DNA of 64,000 bases from Septoria linicola (lineage: Eukaryota > Ascomycota > Dothideomycetes > Mycosphaerellales > Mycosphaerellaceae), in assembly GCA_024114885.1 (NCBI GenBank), contig CP099424.1, positions 930,001 through 994,000 of the forward strand. The letters run 5' to 3'. This document shows positions 22,601 to 32,901 of this stretch, in pieces. The stretch's first letter is position 1. Every line of letters starts with the position of its first letter. The notes under the pieces are model-generated. The model saw only the letters and a list, made by a program, of their open reading frames with translations. It was not told the DNA's origin and made no database searches. Position numbers and translations under genes: made by a program.

Positions 22601-24271
22601 AACGAGCTTGAAAGCTACAATAAGCTCGCAGTGGAGCGGCCGAAAGTCACCACTACGTCCAATCTTCGCACGGTGGCTATCATCCCCTGCACAGCCGGTG
22701 TGCCAGTGGTTGAATTCAGCAACAAATTACAGGCTGCGCTCAATCAAATTGGCACGCCCAATGGCGTCTCCGTCTTGAATCAAGGCTCAATCCTCAATCA
22801 CCTGGGCCGCCACGCGTTCAGCAAACTGGGCAAACTGAAGTTGACGCAATACTTGGCCGATCTCGAGGAGAAGTATGGCATTGTCATTTATGTCGCCGAT
22901 ACCAGCGTCAAATCACCATGGACACAGACCTGCATCAGTCAAGCCGATTGCATCTACCTTGTCGGCCTCGCAGAAGGATCTCCAGCTGTTGGAGAGTATG
23001 AGCGTTTCCTGCTCACAACCAAGACGACTGCCCGCAAAGAGCTCATCTTGCTGCACAGCGAGCGATACTGCCCCTCTGGCACAACAAGAGCCTGGCTTCG
23101 CAACCGGTCGTGGATCAATGGCTCGCATCATCATGTGCAGATGGCGTATCGTGCTGCGCCAGAACCAGTCCATCCTCACACGGCAGGCAAGCGCCTCGGC
23201 AACGCTATCAAGCAGCGTGTCCAGGTCATACAAGCCGAGATTCACAAATACACCTCGCGCAGAGTTCGACAGACACCACTCTTCTCAGCAGAGACACCGT
23301 TCAAGGGCGATTTCCATCGTCTCGCTCGTCGCCTTTGCGGCAAGTCTGTCGGTCTCGTGCTGGGAGGAGGTGGCGCTCGTGGGCTCGCACAGGTCGGTGT
23401 GATTCGTGCTCTGGAAGAAGCTGGGCTGCCGATCGACATCATTGGCGGCACTTCTATTGGAGCCTTCATTGGAGCGGTCTACGCGCAAGACGCGGATGTC
23501 GTCCCCATGTATGGTCGCGTCAAGAAGTTCGCAGGCAGAATGGGTAGCATGTGGCGATTCGCACTAGACGTCACATATCCTTCAGCTTCGTACACAACCG
23601 GGCATGAGTTCAATCGTGGCATCTTCAAGACTTTCGGTGACAGTCAGATTGAGGATTTCTGGCTGGAGTACTACTGTAACAGTACCAACATCTCCAAAAG
23701 TCGACCAGAGATTCACACCAGCGGGTATGTCTGGCGGTACGTACGCGCAAGTATGTCCTTGGCCGGTCTACTACCGCCCATGTGCGATGAAGGCGCTATG
23801 CTTCTAGACGGAGGCTACACAGACAATCTGACTGTCTCGCACATGAAAGCACTTGGAGCCGATCAGATATTCGCCATAGACGTCGGCTCGCTCGACGATG
23901 ACACGCCTCAAGCATATGGCGACTCGCTTTCCGGGTTCTGGGCCTCGATCAATCGCTGGAATCCTTTCAGCTCATATCCCAACCCACCGACTTTGAGTGA
24001 GATTCAAGCACGCTTGGCGTACGTCTCGAGTGTTGATAATCTGGAGCGGGCGAAGAACATTCCTGGATGTAGGTACATGAGACCGCCGATTGAAAGCTAT
24101 GGCACCTTGGACTTCGGCAAGTTTGATGAGATCTACCAGGTGGGGTACCAGTATGGCAAGAAATACTTGGCGGACCTGAGAGAAGAGGGCGTACTACCCG
24201 GTCTTGAAGCTGTGAGTGAGGAGGAAAGAAATCTACGGCGGACTATGGCGCCCAGACGAGCCAGTATATGA
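19661..24271 (+). CDS. NTE1: Lysophospholipase NTE1 (patatin-like phosphoesterase)
   Basis: One uninterrupted exon, 1536 aa from the ATG at 19661 (MDGSAAPSS). NTE1 is the ER membrane serine esterase that deacylates phosphatidylcholine to glycerophosphocholine. Two or three hydrophobic segments lie at about residues 50-115. Cyclic-nucleotide-binding-like domains begin near 165, 720 and 880 (for example FPKDAVLVEEGERNPGIYYVIDG and VNAGQTIYNQSEESDAIYIVLNG), with long Ser-rich linkers. The patatin domain holds the oxyanion loop GGGGARG near 1231, the nucleophile Ser in GTSIG near 1263 and the catalytic Asp in DGGYTDN near 1383, so all catalytic elements are present. Domain order and length fit filamentous-fungal NTE1. 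Confidence 0.96.
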   Translation: MDGSAAPSSVSASAALSAATHQLAAQVSSLASNSSILVNTPAGAPESTRSTLSMLGGLALGIFTVVPSVLYWTITFVTYTLPTWLFTFLSTSLTFTMNMTTLLLLLVVVASTASWFVRYRFMNMYSRLPPEPQRKEPQIEIFPDSQEADSKPGLANYFDEFLSAIKVFGYLERPVFHELTRTMQTRKLIAGETLLLEEEKGFCLVVDGLVQIFVKSNRSQDSDSPNETAVADDDHADERASGHGSYQLLTEVKNGAPMSSLFSILALFTENVKLRFDEDDVLGSSGSSGNLKGQLRMTPHLEDGTPESGTDSGVQWAAGGSSRPASRHRASSNAHLGGYPFSSREPPPLTLDGSGSTDDGVHRQHSRRPSYIRADSTRTRKKKQASAHPDIVARATVDTTIAIIPASAFHRITRIYPKATAHIVQVILTRLQRVTLATASSYLGLTSEVLRTERLMDRYTSYDLPDFLRGEALSRLKDKFRKDLERVEPDDLTKGIALHNPRLTQRRRASSSLHRDVAMRARLSAQNGTLNSAEVGGERGGVSAGDLLTNIHAQRGSERVRGDRGSFSHPYSTPRTNGDVDPSTKAQGREPFSPRLNPRATLHRQESLDEDSIFRESIMDCMAKAIGLTNSKDGIRRSESVAQSPRLVSYDRSSQSAVFNNNAFGFMDPYDGSQDDGDSVASASAFSIGGSANIMEDLRNEIEIVYFPKDAVLVEEGERNPGIYYVIDGFLDVSASMEQQAHSNVLGTLAQPGSAELSDLFGAKSSQSSDKRSSSVGVSEHHRRRKSGRVHKSLHLIKPGGLAGYLGTVSSYRSLINVTAKTDVYVGFLPRLAIEKIVERHPVVLLTMAKRMTSLLPRLILHIDFALEWVQVNAGQTIYNQSEESDAIYIVLNGRLRAIQESDDNKMKVIGEYGQGDSVGELEVLTESTRPGTLHAIRDTELAKFPKTLFNSLAQEHPGITIKVSKIIASRMRALIENPMNELESYNKLAVERPKVTTTSNLRTVAIIPCTAGVPVVEFSNKLQAALNQIGTPNGVSVLNQGSILNHLGRHAFSKLGKLKLTQYLADLEEKYGIVIYVADTSVKSPWTQTCISQADCIYLVGLAEGSPAVGEYERFLLTTKTTARKELILLHSERYCPSGTTRAWLRNRSWINGSHHHVQMAYRAAPEPVHPHTAGKRLGNAIKQRVQVIQAEIHKYTSRRVRQTPLFSAETPFKGDFHRLARRLCGKSVGLVLGGGGARGLAQVGVIRALEEAGLPIDIIGGTSIGAFIGAVYAQDADVVPMYGRVKKFAGRMGSMWRFALDVTYPSASYTTGHEFNRGIFKTFGDSQIEDFWLEYYCNSTNISKSRPEIHTSGYVWRYVRASMSLAGLLPPMCDEGAMLLDGGYTDNLTVSHMKALGADQIFAIDVGSLDDDTPQAYGDSLSGFWASINRWNPFSSYPNPPTLSEIQARLAYVSSVDNLERAKNIPGCRYMRPPIESYGTLDFGKFDEIYQVGYQYGKKYLADLREEGVLPGLEAVSEEERNLRRTMAPRRASI

Positions 24272-25074
24272 GATCTGAGCAGGCAGTGAAAGTAATGTTT
24301 GCGACCTGTCACGATACTGATGATACCCATAGCATAACTTAGCACACAGCCATCTTAAGGTCACGTAACGATGCCTCCTTGATGTGAAGTCTTCACTCAA
24401 GCTTGCGCGACCACATGAGCTTGTCTCCAAACATGATCTCGATGGTCCATTCACTTGGTCGTCCCCTTTCAGGCTTGCAATCCAAATCTCAGACAGTGTT
24501 TGCAGGCTTAAGGATCCGAAATAACACTGTGCCGACGGCTTCCACTTGCGCTCTCACCCATGCAAGCCATTCTCAACGTAGCGCACTCGGTCATCTCGGT
24601 CAATGTCTAGCAGCGAGGACGTACGAAGGCGCGAGCGGCAGATGCGCCCACGCCGAGCTCATCGACTACAGGACACCACTGATGTCTGTTGAGAATTGCG
24701 TGTAGCAGAGAGGCGACTTCGGCTGATCGGATCGTCATCAGCCGGCCCAGCATTTGATGCATGTTTTCGTATCGATGCAGGCCACGAAAGTGTGATACGC
24801 TGTGATGATTGGCTGGTCGGATCGAAAATGAGAGTTCAGTGTCTCCGCATCAGCCGTCCTCGAACTTCTGTACGCCATGACGATGCACTCTTCCGGCAAT
24901 TGCATTGATGCGGATGTGACATTTATTGTGCATTTTCTAGACGTTGACACGCCTCCTGAGACTCTCTCATATATCTAGCAAGAACCCATTCTCCGAATAT
25001 ACTTCCACATTGAACCAATCGCCACGTTCGCGTTGTCCAAACGGAAGTCTTACAGTCAACCAACGACTTAAAAT
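24272..25074. promoter_or_regulatory. Upstream region of the FAD monooxygenase
   Basis: About 800 bases without a gene. A CGG-N11-CCG site lies at 24728-24744, and a TATA-like ATATAT at 24969-24974, about 100 bases before the ATG. Confidence 0.45.
24728..24744. promoter_or_regulatory. Candidate Zn2Cys6 binding site CGG-N11-CCG (monooxygenase side)
   Basis: Inverted CGG triplets separated by 11 bases, the spacing recognised by Gal4-type dimers. The site is 330 bases upstream of the monooxygenase ATG. A second copy lies upstream of the dioxygenase and a Zn2Cys6 gene is close by. Such a pattern occurs by chance about once in 4 kb of random DNA, so function is inference. Confidence 0.35.
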
Positions 25075-26509
25075 ATGGCCACCAAGAAGAAGAACTTCGA
25101 GATTGCTGTCATAGGCGGAGGTAAGCACCAATCAAGACCTGGTCTATGCGAGGTCCCTACCTCAGCCGTAGATACCAGGCAAAAAGCTGACACCATCTCC
25201 ACAGGCATATCAGGTCTCACCCTAGGCATTGCCCTCCACAGCCGCGGCATACCAGTCAACATCTACGAACAAGCTGCCCACTTTGCAGAGATCGGAGCTG
25301 GAGTAGCCTTCACAGGCAATGCGATCCAAGCGATGAAGCACTGCAACCAAGGAATCTATGAAGCATTCGATAAAGTCCGAACCAAGAATCTCTGGGCAAG
25401 CAAGGAGAAGGTCTGGTTCGATTATCATGATGGCTACCATCACAAATCGAATCCCGATGAAACGCATGCCTTTTCGATCACAAACCATCTAGGCCAGGCA
25501 GGTGTACATCGAGCGCATTATCTGGACGAATTGGTGAAGTTGTTTCCAAGTGAGCAGGCACATTTTGGACGAAGGCTAGAGGAAATGGTGAAGGGGGACG
25601 AGGGGAAATGGACCCTGAAGTTCCATGATGGTAGCACAGCTACTGCAGATGCAGTCATTGGATGCGATGGTATCAAGTCGAGTGTGCGAAGAATGATCTA
25701 TGGAAAAGATGATCCGAGGAGTTATCCGACCTACACGCACAAGTATGCGTACCGAGCTCTTGCGGATATGGACAAGGCTGTCGAAGCTGTGGGAGAAAAG
25801 AAGGCTCAGAACGCTTGTATGCATGTAAGTGCTCCCAGTCCATGCTAGGGCTTATTGAACTTTTACTGACAAGTGATAGATGGGTCCTGGCGGGCATATG
25901 CTCACATTCCCCGTCAATCACGGCAAGATCCTGAATATTGTGGCATTCCATACGTCAGACGAGGACTGGCCCGACTACAACAAACTTACCAGATCAGCAA
26001 CGCGGGAAGACGCTCTCAAGGATTTCGAAGGATATGGCCACGATGTGATCAGTCTTCTGAACCTCTGTAAGGCGAATCTCGATGTCTGGGCTATCTTCCA
26101 TCTCGGCGACAATCCACTTCCTCACTTCGCACAGGGCAGTGTCTGTCTCATCGGCGATGCAGCACATGCCACATCACCTCACCACGGCGCAGGAGCTGGA
26201 CTCTGCATTGAAGATTCGGCAGTTCTCGCAGATCTTCTGGCAGACAAGAATGTCAAGACGCACAAGGACATCGAAGCTGCCTTTGCCACATTCGACGAGC
26301 AGAGGAGAGACCGTGGACACTTCCTTGTGCAGACTAGTGCTCATATTGGAAACTGTTATGAGTGGCTTGCTGATGGAATTGGCGAGGACTTCAGTAAAAT
26401 CGAACACGAGATCAACACACGAAACTCGAAGATCGCAGATGTCGATGTGCCACAAATGTGTCTCGATGCGAAGGCACAATTGCAGATCAGAATCAAATCG
26501 AGCTTGTAG
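25075..26509 (+). CDS. FAD-dependent monooxygenase, salicylate-hydroxylase type
   Basis: Three exons, 25075-25120, 25205-25824 and 25880-26509 (introns of 84 and 55 bases); 431 aa. Group A flavoprotein aromatic hydroxylases use NAD(P)H and O2; salicylate hydroxylase converts salicylate to catechol. Exon 1 plus 2 rebuild the Rossmann motif FEIAVIGGGISGLTLGIAL at about residues 6-24. The second FAD motif GDAAHATSPHHGAGAG is in exon 3, and DAVIGCDGIKSSVR is the DG motif. The third position of the Rossmann Gly codon is supplied by splicing. Its neighbour, a ring-cleavage dioxygenase on the same strand, argues for a hydroxylation-then-cleavage route; the exact substrate (salicylate, a hydroxybenzoate or similar) is inferred only. 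Confidence 0.9.
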
Positions 26510-27351
26510 ATAATATCTTTGGTGAGCGCGTTTGGCGCGTCCAGCCAGCTTGGCGTCCGGCGACATACTTTCGAAATTGGAACTCAGACGGACTTTTGTG
26601 GACCGGAGTGCTTGGGACATGTACGTTGCAAGGCGAATTTCCATAATGAATCCCCTTGGTGTCTCCAGGGCTGCTGACTTCGCATGTTCCGAAATGAGCT
26701 TCGGCTACAGTCTATTGGCTTTCCAGCATGTTTGCACGTTCCAAACTCATAGATGCGCTCGTAGAACAGAGGGAGAGTGCCGGCAGCGAGTGACGGCTTT
26801 CTACCTGGTGTTCCGATGAATCAGCCTCTTCAATGCTGACTAAGTTGCTCAGATGTAATGTCTGAGGTGATAACATGTCCCCTCGCTGCGCGGCCGCGCA
26901 CACTTTCTCGATTTGCAGAGGACTGATGAGAGCACGATTCGGACGAGGCAGTGCCGAGCCGATCCCTACTGGCAAGCTCATATGCTTTTGCGACTTTGTT
27001 GGACAATTCCAACCTCTGCCAGTTGAAGCTTTCGCAACTCCTCGCACGCCTTCGCATATAGTCGACAACGACTTGGCACAGCCCAATTTAGGTCAAGTGC
27101 AAAAGGAAATATGTTGCGCTGCAGGGAACCACGTTCGTGCGCCATGAGGGCTCACGGAAACGGCCCATGTATCGCAGGATCGCAGGAATTCTGACCTACT
27201 CATCACCCGGGAGGATTGAGGATGCGATATGAGAGTGTTTGTAAGCCTTTGCAATGATTCAGTCAAGCAGTTCTCAAGCTTGTCGCATCTGAGACAACTT
27301 CTAACACTACCATACAAAGACCAATTCGTTCGACACTCTCAACCAGTAATC
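26510..27351. promoter_or_regulatory. Upstream region of the dioxygenase
   Basis: About 840 bases with only short shadow frames. It contains a CGG-N11-CCG site at 26589-26605. Confidence 0.45.
26589..26605. promoter_or_regulatory. Candidate Zn2Cys6 binding site CGG-N11-CCG (dioxygenase side)
   Basis: Same inverted-triplet spacing as 24728-24744, located 80 bases after the monooxygenase stop and about 750 bases upstream of the dioxygenase ATG. Possible common operator for the adjacent regulator; unproven. Confidence 0.35.
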
Positions 27352-28519
27352 ATGGCTGCCAACGGCGCGCAAAACGTCAAGAAAGCCCAAGAACAAGAGT
27401 TCGGTCTGGGCAAACAATGGACCGAGAACATTGTCAATGCAATGGGTCCACAGACGAACCCTAGAATGAGGGAGATCCTGTCGTCTCTCATCCGACACGT
27501 CCATGACTTCGCTAGGTGTGTATTGATCTCCTGAACTACGATGTACGAGTGCTCATACGAGACAGAGAGGTTGACTTAACAGTCGACGAATGGTTGGCGG
27601 GTGTGAACTTCATCAACGAAGCTGGTCAGATGAGCGACGCCAAGCGCAATGAGGGTCAGATTGTGTGCAACATTATCGGCCTTGAGTCGTAAGTGACATT
27701 GCTTTCCTGATATGACAGTCCCCAGCATGATTGACATGATTCAGTTGGGCGAGGCAGTACTGATAGCTAAAACAGTCTTGTCGATGCCATCACCTACGAG
27801 AAGGCCATGGATCCCTCCAGCACAGTGACAGCAAGTGCAGTGCTTGGACCATTTTTCCGACACGACCATCCAATCCAGGAGAACAGTGCCAGCATCCACA
27901 TCACAAGAGCACCAGATGCTGTCGATGTATACTTTTATGGCCGTGTAACTGACGGCAGAACTGGAGAGCCGTTGGCGAACGCCACTGTGGATGTATGGCA
28001 GGCATCCACAAACGGTGCGTGAGCATGCTGCGCGCGCGTGTGCATAGTCAGAACACCTTGATGATGATCTGCAGGCTTTTACGAGCAGCAGGACCCAGAC
28101 CAGATTGAGCATAATCTTCGCGGACAGTTTATCACCGACACGCGTGGCGAATATGCTTTCTACTGCATCAAACCCACGCCATATCCAATTTCATATGATG
28201 GACCAGGTGGCAAACTTCTCCAGTTGATGGACAGGCACCCGTATAGACCAGGTCACATCCATCTCATGGTAAGTGACTATGCTCCAGACCATCTGCATTG
28301 TGCAAATTCCTGGGCCGATGTGATGGTCATGGAAGCGTAGATGAAGGCTAATTCTGCGGTCAGGTACGCAAGGATGACTATGAGCCTGTCACCACGCAGA
28401 TCTACAACGCGGAGAACAAATATCTCGACGACGATTCCGTCTTTGCTGTCAAGGATTCGCTTGTGGTCAAGTTTGTGCCAAGGGCAAATGATGCGAAGGC
28501 CAAGTTGGAACTGAAGTAA
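27352..28519 (+). CDS. Intradiol ring-cleavage dioxygenase (catechol/hydroxyquinol 1,2-dioxygenase type)
   Basis: Five exons, 27352-27515, 27566-27688, 27776-28014, 28075-28268 and 28364-28519; 291 aa. Non-heme Fe(III) enzyme opening catechol or hydroxyquinol between the two hydroxyls to a muconate. The N-terminal helical dimerisation domain covers about residues 1-95, then VLGPFFRHDHP opens the beta-sandwich. Predicted iron ligands are Tyr178 (GFYEQQDP), Tyr212 (PYPISYDGPGG), His236 and His238 (YRPGHIHLM), all present at family spacing. All four introns keep the frame, including AG|A after DFA, which restores REVDLTVDEW. It follows the monooxygenase on the same strand and converges on the regulator, 110 bases away. 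Confidence 0.92.
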
Positions 28520-28628
28520 GACGTCCAGCTTGGTAAACTACAGGCCAAGACGAGGTTGTAGAGTCTTTAAAGGGCGCGAACTCGGGCCTGATGCTTTATC
28601 AGCTACCCCAACAGTGCCATAAGTGCGT

Positions 28629-31226
28629 TCAACCGTACAGCTGAGGTATTTCTAGCCAGTCCAAATTGATAAGCTGTTGCCCATACCACGCCTCGGAGAT
28701 GTTGTCGGTACTGAACAAATTTGGATCTTCAAGGTTCAATCCTGGGTAGAGATCCATTGTAGCGGGGGTAGCGCCGTTGGTGCGAGGCGTGCTTCGAAGA
28801 GCTGGGTCAAGCGGCGCAGGCAAGTCTAGTGTTGGATTCATCGCTGCACATCATTAGCCTACACACGACACTAAGCATTGGGGAAAAAGCGCTACCTGTG
28901 CTGCTCTGAGCGTTATGGGATTGAAATATTTGTGCTTTCAGCGATTTGAGGATCTTCATGGCGTGCTCCGCCGAGTGAATCTGATTCTCATAATGCTCAA
29001 AGATCGCGAGGCACCTGGACCATGCTCTTTCCCGCGAGTCTCCATCGGCACGCACCTGTAAGTCGTTGACTTTCCAAGAGGCGAGCAACACCATGGCCGC
29101 GGCGAAGGTGACTGCCAGGTGTCAGTGTTCGAGCCTTAAGCTTTGGTAGGACTCAACTCACAGTAAACCGAGTGCCAGCCCGGGCTCCGATACAGCGTGT
29201 TAATGTTATCGTGGATCACGTCGACAAGCTGACAGGCAGTCGTGACGCATCGACTGCAACAACTTCGAATCACATCGTCATCAAGGGAATAGCTTGTGGG
29301 TGGCCTTGAGTGTCGCTTAGTCGCTGCTAGGAGGACAGGCCTCAATGAGAGCAATCGGACGTAAAGGAACCTGCTTTGCTGTTACTTCATGTCATATATC
29401 AGGATGAAAGCTGATGTACCGGCTGTACAACACTTGCTGCTGGAGCTGTAAGTGGTCCTCGTTTCTACCTGCCGTGCCACCAGTGTTGAAGACGCGCAGA
29501 TAGTCAGGAACCGTCTCTGCAAATTCGTCAAGTTTGCGGTTCAGCCCAAGCACCGGTGTTACCAGATCGGCAGTATCAAGTAAGCCACTGGGAGTCTTGA
29601 AGGAATTCGTCTGACGATAGAAGCGCTCCAAGATTTCCTCGAGCAGCTCCAATAGTGGAGAAGAGGACACAAACAACCCCAGACGGGAAGGGACACCCTC
29701 TGACTGTTTGCCAATGCCTCTTTCTGCCAGGTACTCATCGTCGATCAAAGCCGGAACAGGAACATCAATGTCTTTGTCGATCATGCTCGGGCGACCGAAA
29801 GTCATCGAAAGGAGCCGATCAAGGTGGACACACGTATGCCAGATTCTTCGACGCATTTGCTGCTCGACTTGTGACATCGGATGTCGTCCGTTGTGGTCCA
29901 CATGCAAGCCAAGACTCTGCGCCATACGTATAGCCAAGCCGACGGAGTTCCAGCACCTGCTCGCATGTTGTGTCGATTGCAGGTACACGCCTGTGAGGAC
30001 TAACATCTGTACCGCTGAGATAGAAGTGGAGTCTAGAATGTCGTAAGCATAGGACTGCCGCGATCTCTGGAAGAAATCATCGGCAACAGAAGATTTCTGG
30101 GTGGCATCGACGAGACCGCTGAATTTGCAGCCGACAGCGAACACGAGATTGAGTGTTGAGGTGAAAGTTGCGTCTTCTACCTCAGATTCGTTGCCCTTGT
30201 TGACTTCACGGTCAGCCTCCGTCCAGAGCGCTTCATATTTCCGCAGGAACGATGGTCTATGCAGGACTGGGAACAGTGGATGTATGAACTCCCAGTAGCA
30301 GTACAGGAAATTGTCTGCTTGTCGCCTGTGCAGTGTTAGCAAAATCAAGACTGCATCAATATCCACGTACCTCCTGGGCAAGACTGCTAGACCATCAGTT
30401 CGTGGCAGTTGGCGATCTGGAACAGGTGCTGTGGTTCGAGCCTTGACATCGGTGTCGCTAAGGTTGTGCTCTGCGGGCGTGACAGTGCCAGACTGATTAG
30501 GCATAACATGTCGCAGGAAGGCTACGGTGGAGGATGGCCCATACAGGGAGCCATCATTGCCATCTGCCAACGTGGCCAACCCATCTGCTCGAGCCGTAGG
30601 ACGCCAAGCTGGCTGGAATTGACCAACACCACCGAGTGGAGCACTCGATGTGCCATTAGATGGGTGGAGTGCACCGCTGATAGGGGTCACAGGCGCATGG
30701 GAAGATTGCTGTGTATGCAACTTGTCTCTTGGCTGTCCTAGATCTGACAATGCCTGGGCAGCCGCATGGTTACGTTCCGAGTCGGGTCGGGAGGAAGATG
30801 GAGCTTGCTGAGGCGAGGCATGTGCACCACTGACTCCCGACGTTCGAGATTGACGTCGTCGGACATCTGCATGCATTCATCATCAGCACTTCATCTATCG
30901 CAAATGATGAACGGGACATGACCAACAATCGAAGTTGCAGGTGCCTGAGACTCCCCTCGTCTCGCAAGCGCGACAGATAGGTTGACGTCCATCACAACGC
31001 GTCTTCCGATCTCGACAAGGCCCGCATGCCTATGGGATATCAGTAACGATATTTCTCCACACCTGCGCGTCGCTGGCGCTCAAAACACGCGTTGGAGTCA
31101 TCGCCATCGCACCTGAGAGACGCGCTGCCTCTTCTGTGGCGGCGGAAGGTCGGCCTGTGAGTTGTCTTCGCTCTGGAATGCGTGTTGGTCCGGCTGTATC
31201 GCCTGCACTGGTCCAGTGCCCTCCAT
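28629..31226 (-). CDS. Zn2Cys6 transcription factor with fungal_trans domain
   Basis: Seven exons on the minus strand: 31113-31226, 30927-31029, 30371-30866, 29420-30325, 29162-29370, 28896-29111, 28629-28843; 752 aa. The start at 31226 is the only in-frame ATG of exon 1, though the frame is open upstream to a TTG at 31361. Exon 2 encodes the zinc cluster ACGPCRDRKTRCDGRQPIC then RACETRGVSGTC, C-x2-C-x6-C-x6-C-x2-C-x8-C. Exon 4 has the fungal-specific domain (LYCYWEFIHPLFPVLHRPSF, HVDHNGRHPMSQVEQQMRRRIW). The second intron uses a weak GTTGGT donor; the others are canonical and 45-83 bases. Its position beside the two aromatic-degrading genes makes it their likely regulator. Confidence 0.88.
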
Positions 31227-31903
31227 GCGCTTCGATATAGCTTCAATACTGCGCACAACTCGGTCGTCGTCATGTCGGTTCCCAAGAGCTCCAGCAAACA
31301 CAAGCAACCGAGCGGAGGAGCGATCCGGAGATGGCCTGGCGGCAGGTGCGCTAACAGTCAAACTTTATTTTCGATAGTTGTGTCACAGACATCTGACTTC
31401 GCACACGACATTGATGTCTCACCTGATTGACCACTGTTGACAACAGGTGGTTCTCCTGCAGTATTTCTCTAAGCTCAGGGTTGGCGAGTTTCGCGATCGT
31501 TGTCGAACATGTCACTTGGAAAGACAGCTGCGCCAGCCTGGCTCCTCCGATGTCGTGCAGCTCGATCTCTCGTATCGTGCCAATCAGCAATGGCTTGATC
31601 ACTCAAAACGGGATGTCTGGTGGCAGGATAAAAGTAATGTCCTGTTTCAGCTGTATCGCAAGACGCTTCTCAACTCCTAGATACGAGGCTGATGTTCTTG
31701 CTTGGAACCATGCCCTAATGGATGAGATCATGGAAAGAGGCGCCAGGCGCATGAAAGCATGAGCATCGTATCGTCGCCATCTAACATCTAGCCTTGCTGT
31801 GGCTACGGTGTATGAGTCAGTCATCGCATATGAGCATCTCGAAAGCAGCATTCCAAGCAAAGTAAGGATGTGATCGCCTGGCCACATCGCCAGAGCCTGC
31901 ACA
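31227..31903. promoter_or_regulatory. Upstream region of the Zn2Cys6 regulator
   Basis: Includes a direct CGG-N11-CGG pair at 31326-31342, about 100 bases upstream of the regulator ATG, a possible autoregulatory site. A minus-strand frame from 31929 to about 31423 is open except for one TGA at 31603-31605; it has no recognisable domain and is not called. Confidence 0.35.
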
Positions 31904-32645
31904 ATGTCATTCCAACTCTCAGAAGTCACACTGCTCTACCGATCTACAGTCTCGACCCTCAACGTCTTGGCCATCGCCGACACCGACGAATATGATGAGA
32001 TCCTATCCAAAGGCTTTACGAAGGAGGTACGCTTTCGTGCAACTTATGCTCGCTTTCCGCATGAGATGCTCGCAGAAGGCTCGTACATGATGAAGCTGCA
32101 AGAGGACGAAACGGTTGTTGCTTGCGCTGATTGGAGACTGCCTTGAGCACAGCGCGAGCGATTACGTGCTGGATCGCCTCTCGTGGCTAGTAACGAAGAA
32201 CGGCATTGTTTCGAAAGGGACCACAGATCATTCGTCGGCGAAGATGATGCGCCGCTGGAAATAAACTTGAAGGTCCTGATGCTGTGAGTCGCAAACGAGA
32301 GTAGGCTTGAACGTATTTCCGAGCGAGGACAGCTGCAATGGTGAGTGTGCTTCGTTGATGCTTTTATTCCTTCGCTAAGCGTGTACACCAGTGCTCGTTG
32401 GCTTAAGGACCCTGCCAGAACATCGCCGCAAGGGAGCAGGCACGAAGCTGCTTGACTAGGGCCTATGTCTGGCCGACCGTGAAGGTCTAGACTTTTGCCT
32501 GTTAGCCATGCCGATGGGCTTTGGCATTTGTCAAAGTCGAGGCTTCGAAAAGGTGCATGAAGTATCGCGCCTCCGCAAGTTTGGTGGGACGTCGACATTT
32601 ACCTGGATATTTATGATTCGAAGACCAAAATCACCTGCAGTGTGA
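31904..32645 (+). pseudogene. Decayed GNAT-type acetyltransferase gene
   Basis: A plus-strand frame starting MSFQLSEVTLL runs to WRLP then TGA at 32144-32146, and the same frame continues AQRERLRAGSPLVASNEERH to KVLML. After one or two intron-like gaps (GTGAGT donors near 32286 and 32340, CACCAG acceptor at 32392) comes LVGLRTLPEHRRKGAGTKLLD, the Q/R-x-x-G-x-A/G acetyl-CoA motif of GNATs, then TAG at 32457-32459, then GLCLADREGLD and FGICQSRGFEKVHE typical of the C-terminal half. Two isolated nonsense codons, each one transition from a sense codon (Arg, Gln or Trp), indicate a pseudogene. It ends about 260 bases from repeat copy 2, so RIP leaking from the repeat is a possible cause. Confidence 0.6.
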
Positions 32646-32901
32646 TGCATGCTGCCCTAGACTGTCAGTGGAGAGCTTCGCATGGGCTGCCTCGATGTGC
32701 GAGCAAGCATGATGTGCAACGAGCCAGGGATAGTATGCATATAGAGTAGAGCAGCCGCCAAAGTCGGATCTGCAATTGGATTGGCATACGTCGACACTAA
32801 AGAATTGTCAGTGGCGAGGGCATGGGTGAGCGGTTACGAGCCAGATGCAGGTATGATGACCGTGAGGCGTAAATTCTGGACCCCATAGGGCTGTAAGGCT
32901 T

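Noticed and set aside
31423..31929. Minus-strand frame open except for one TGA at 31603-31605, upstream of the Zn2Cys6 gene.
   Set aside because: It looks somewhat protein-like but matches no family, overlaps the start of the GNAT relic and has no supporting ATG or splice signals.
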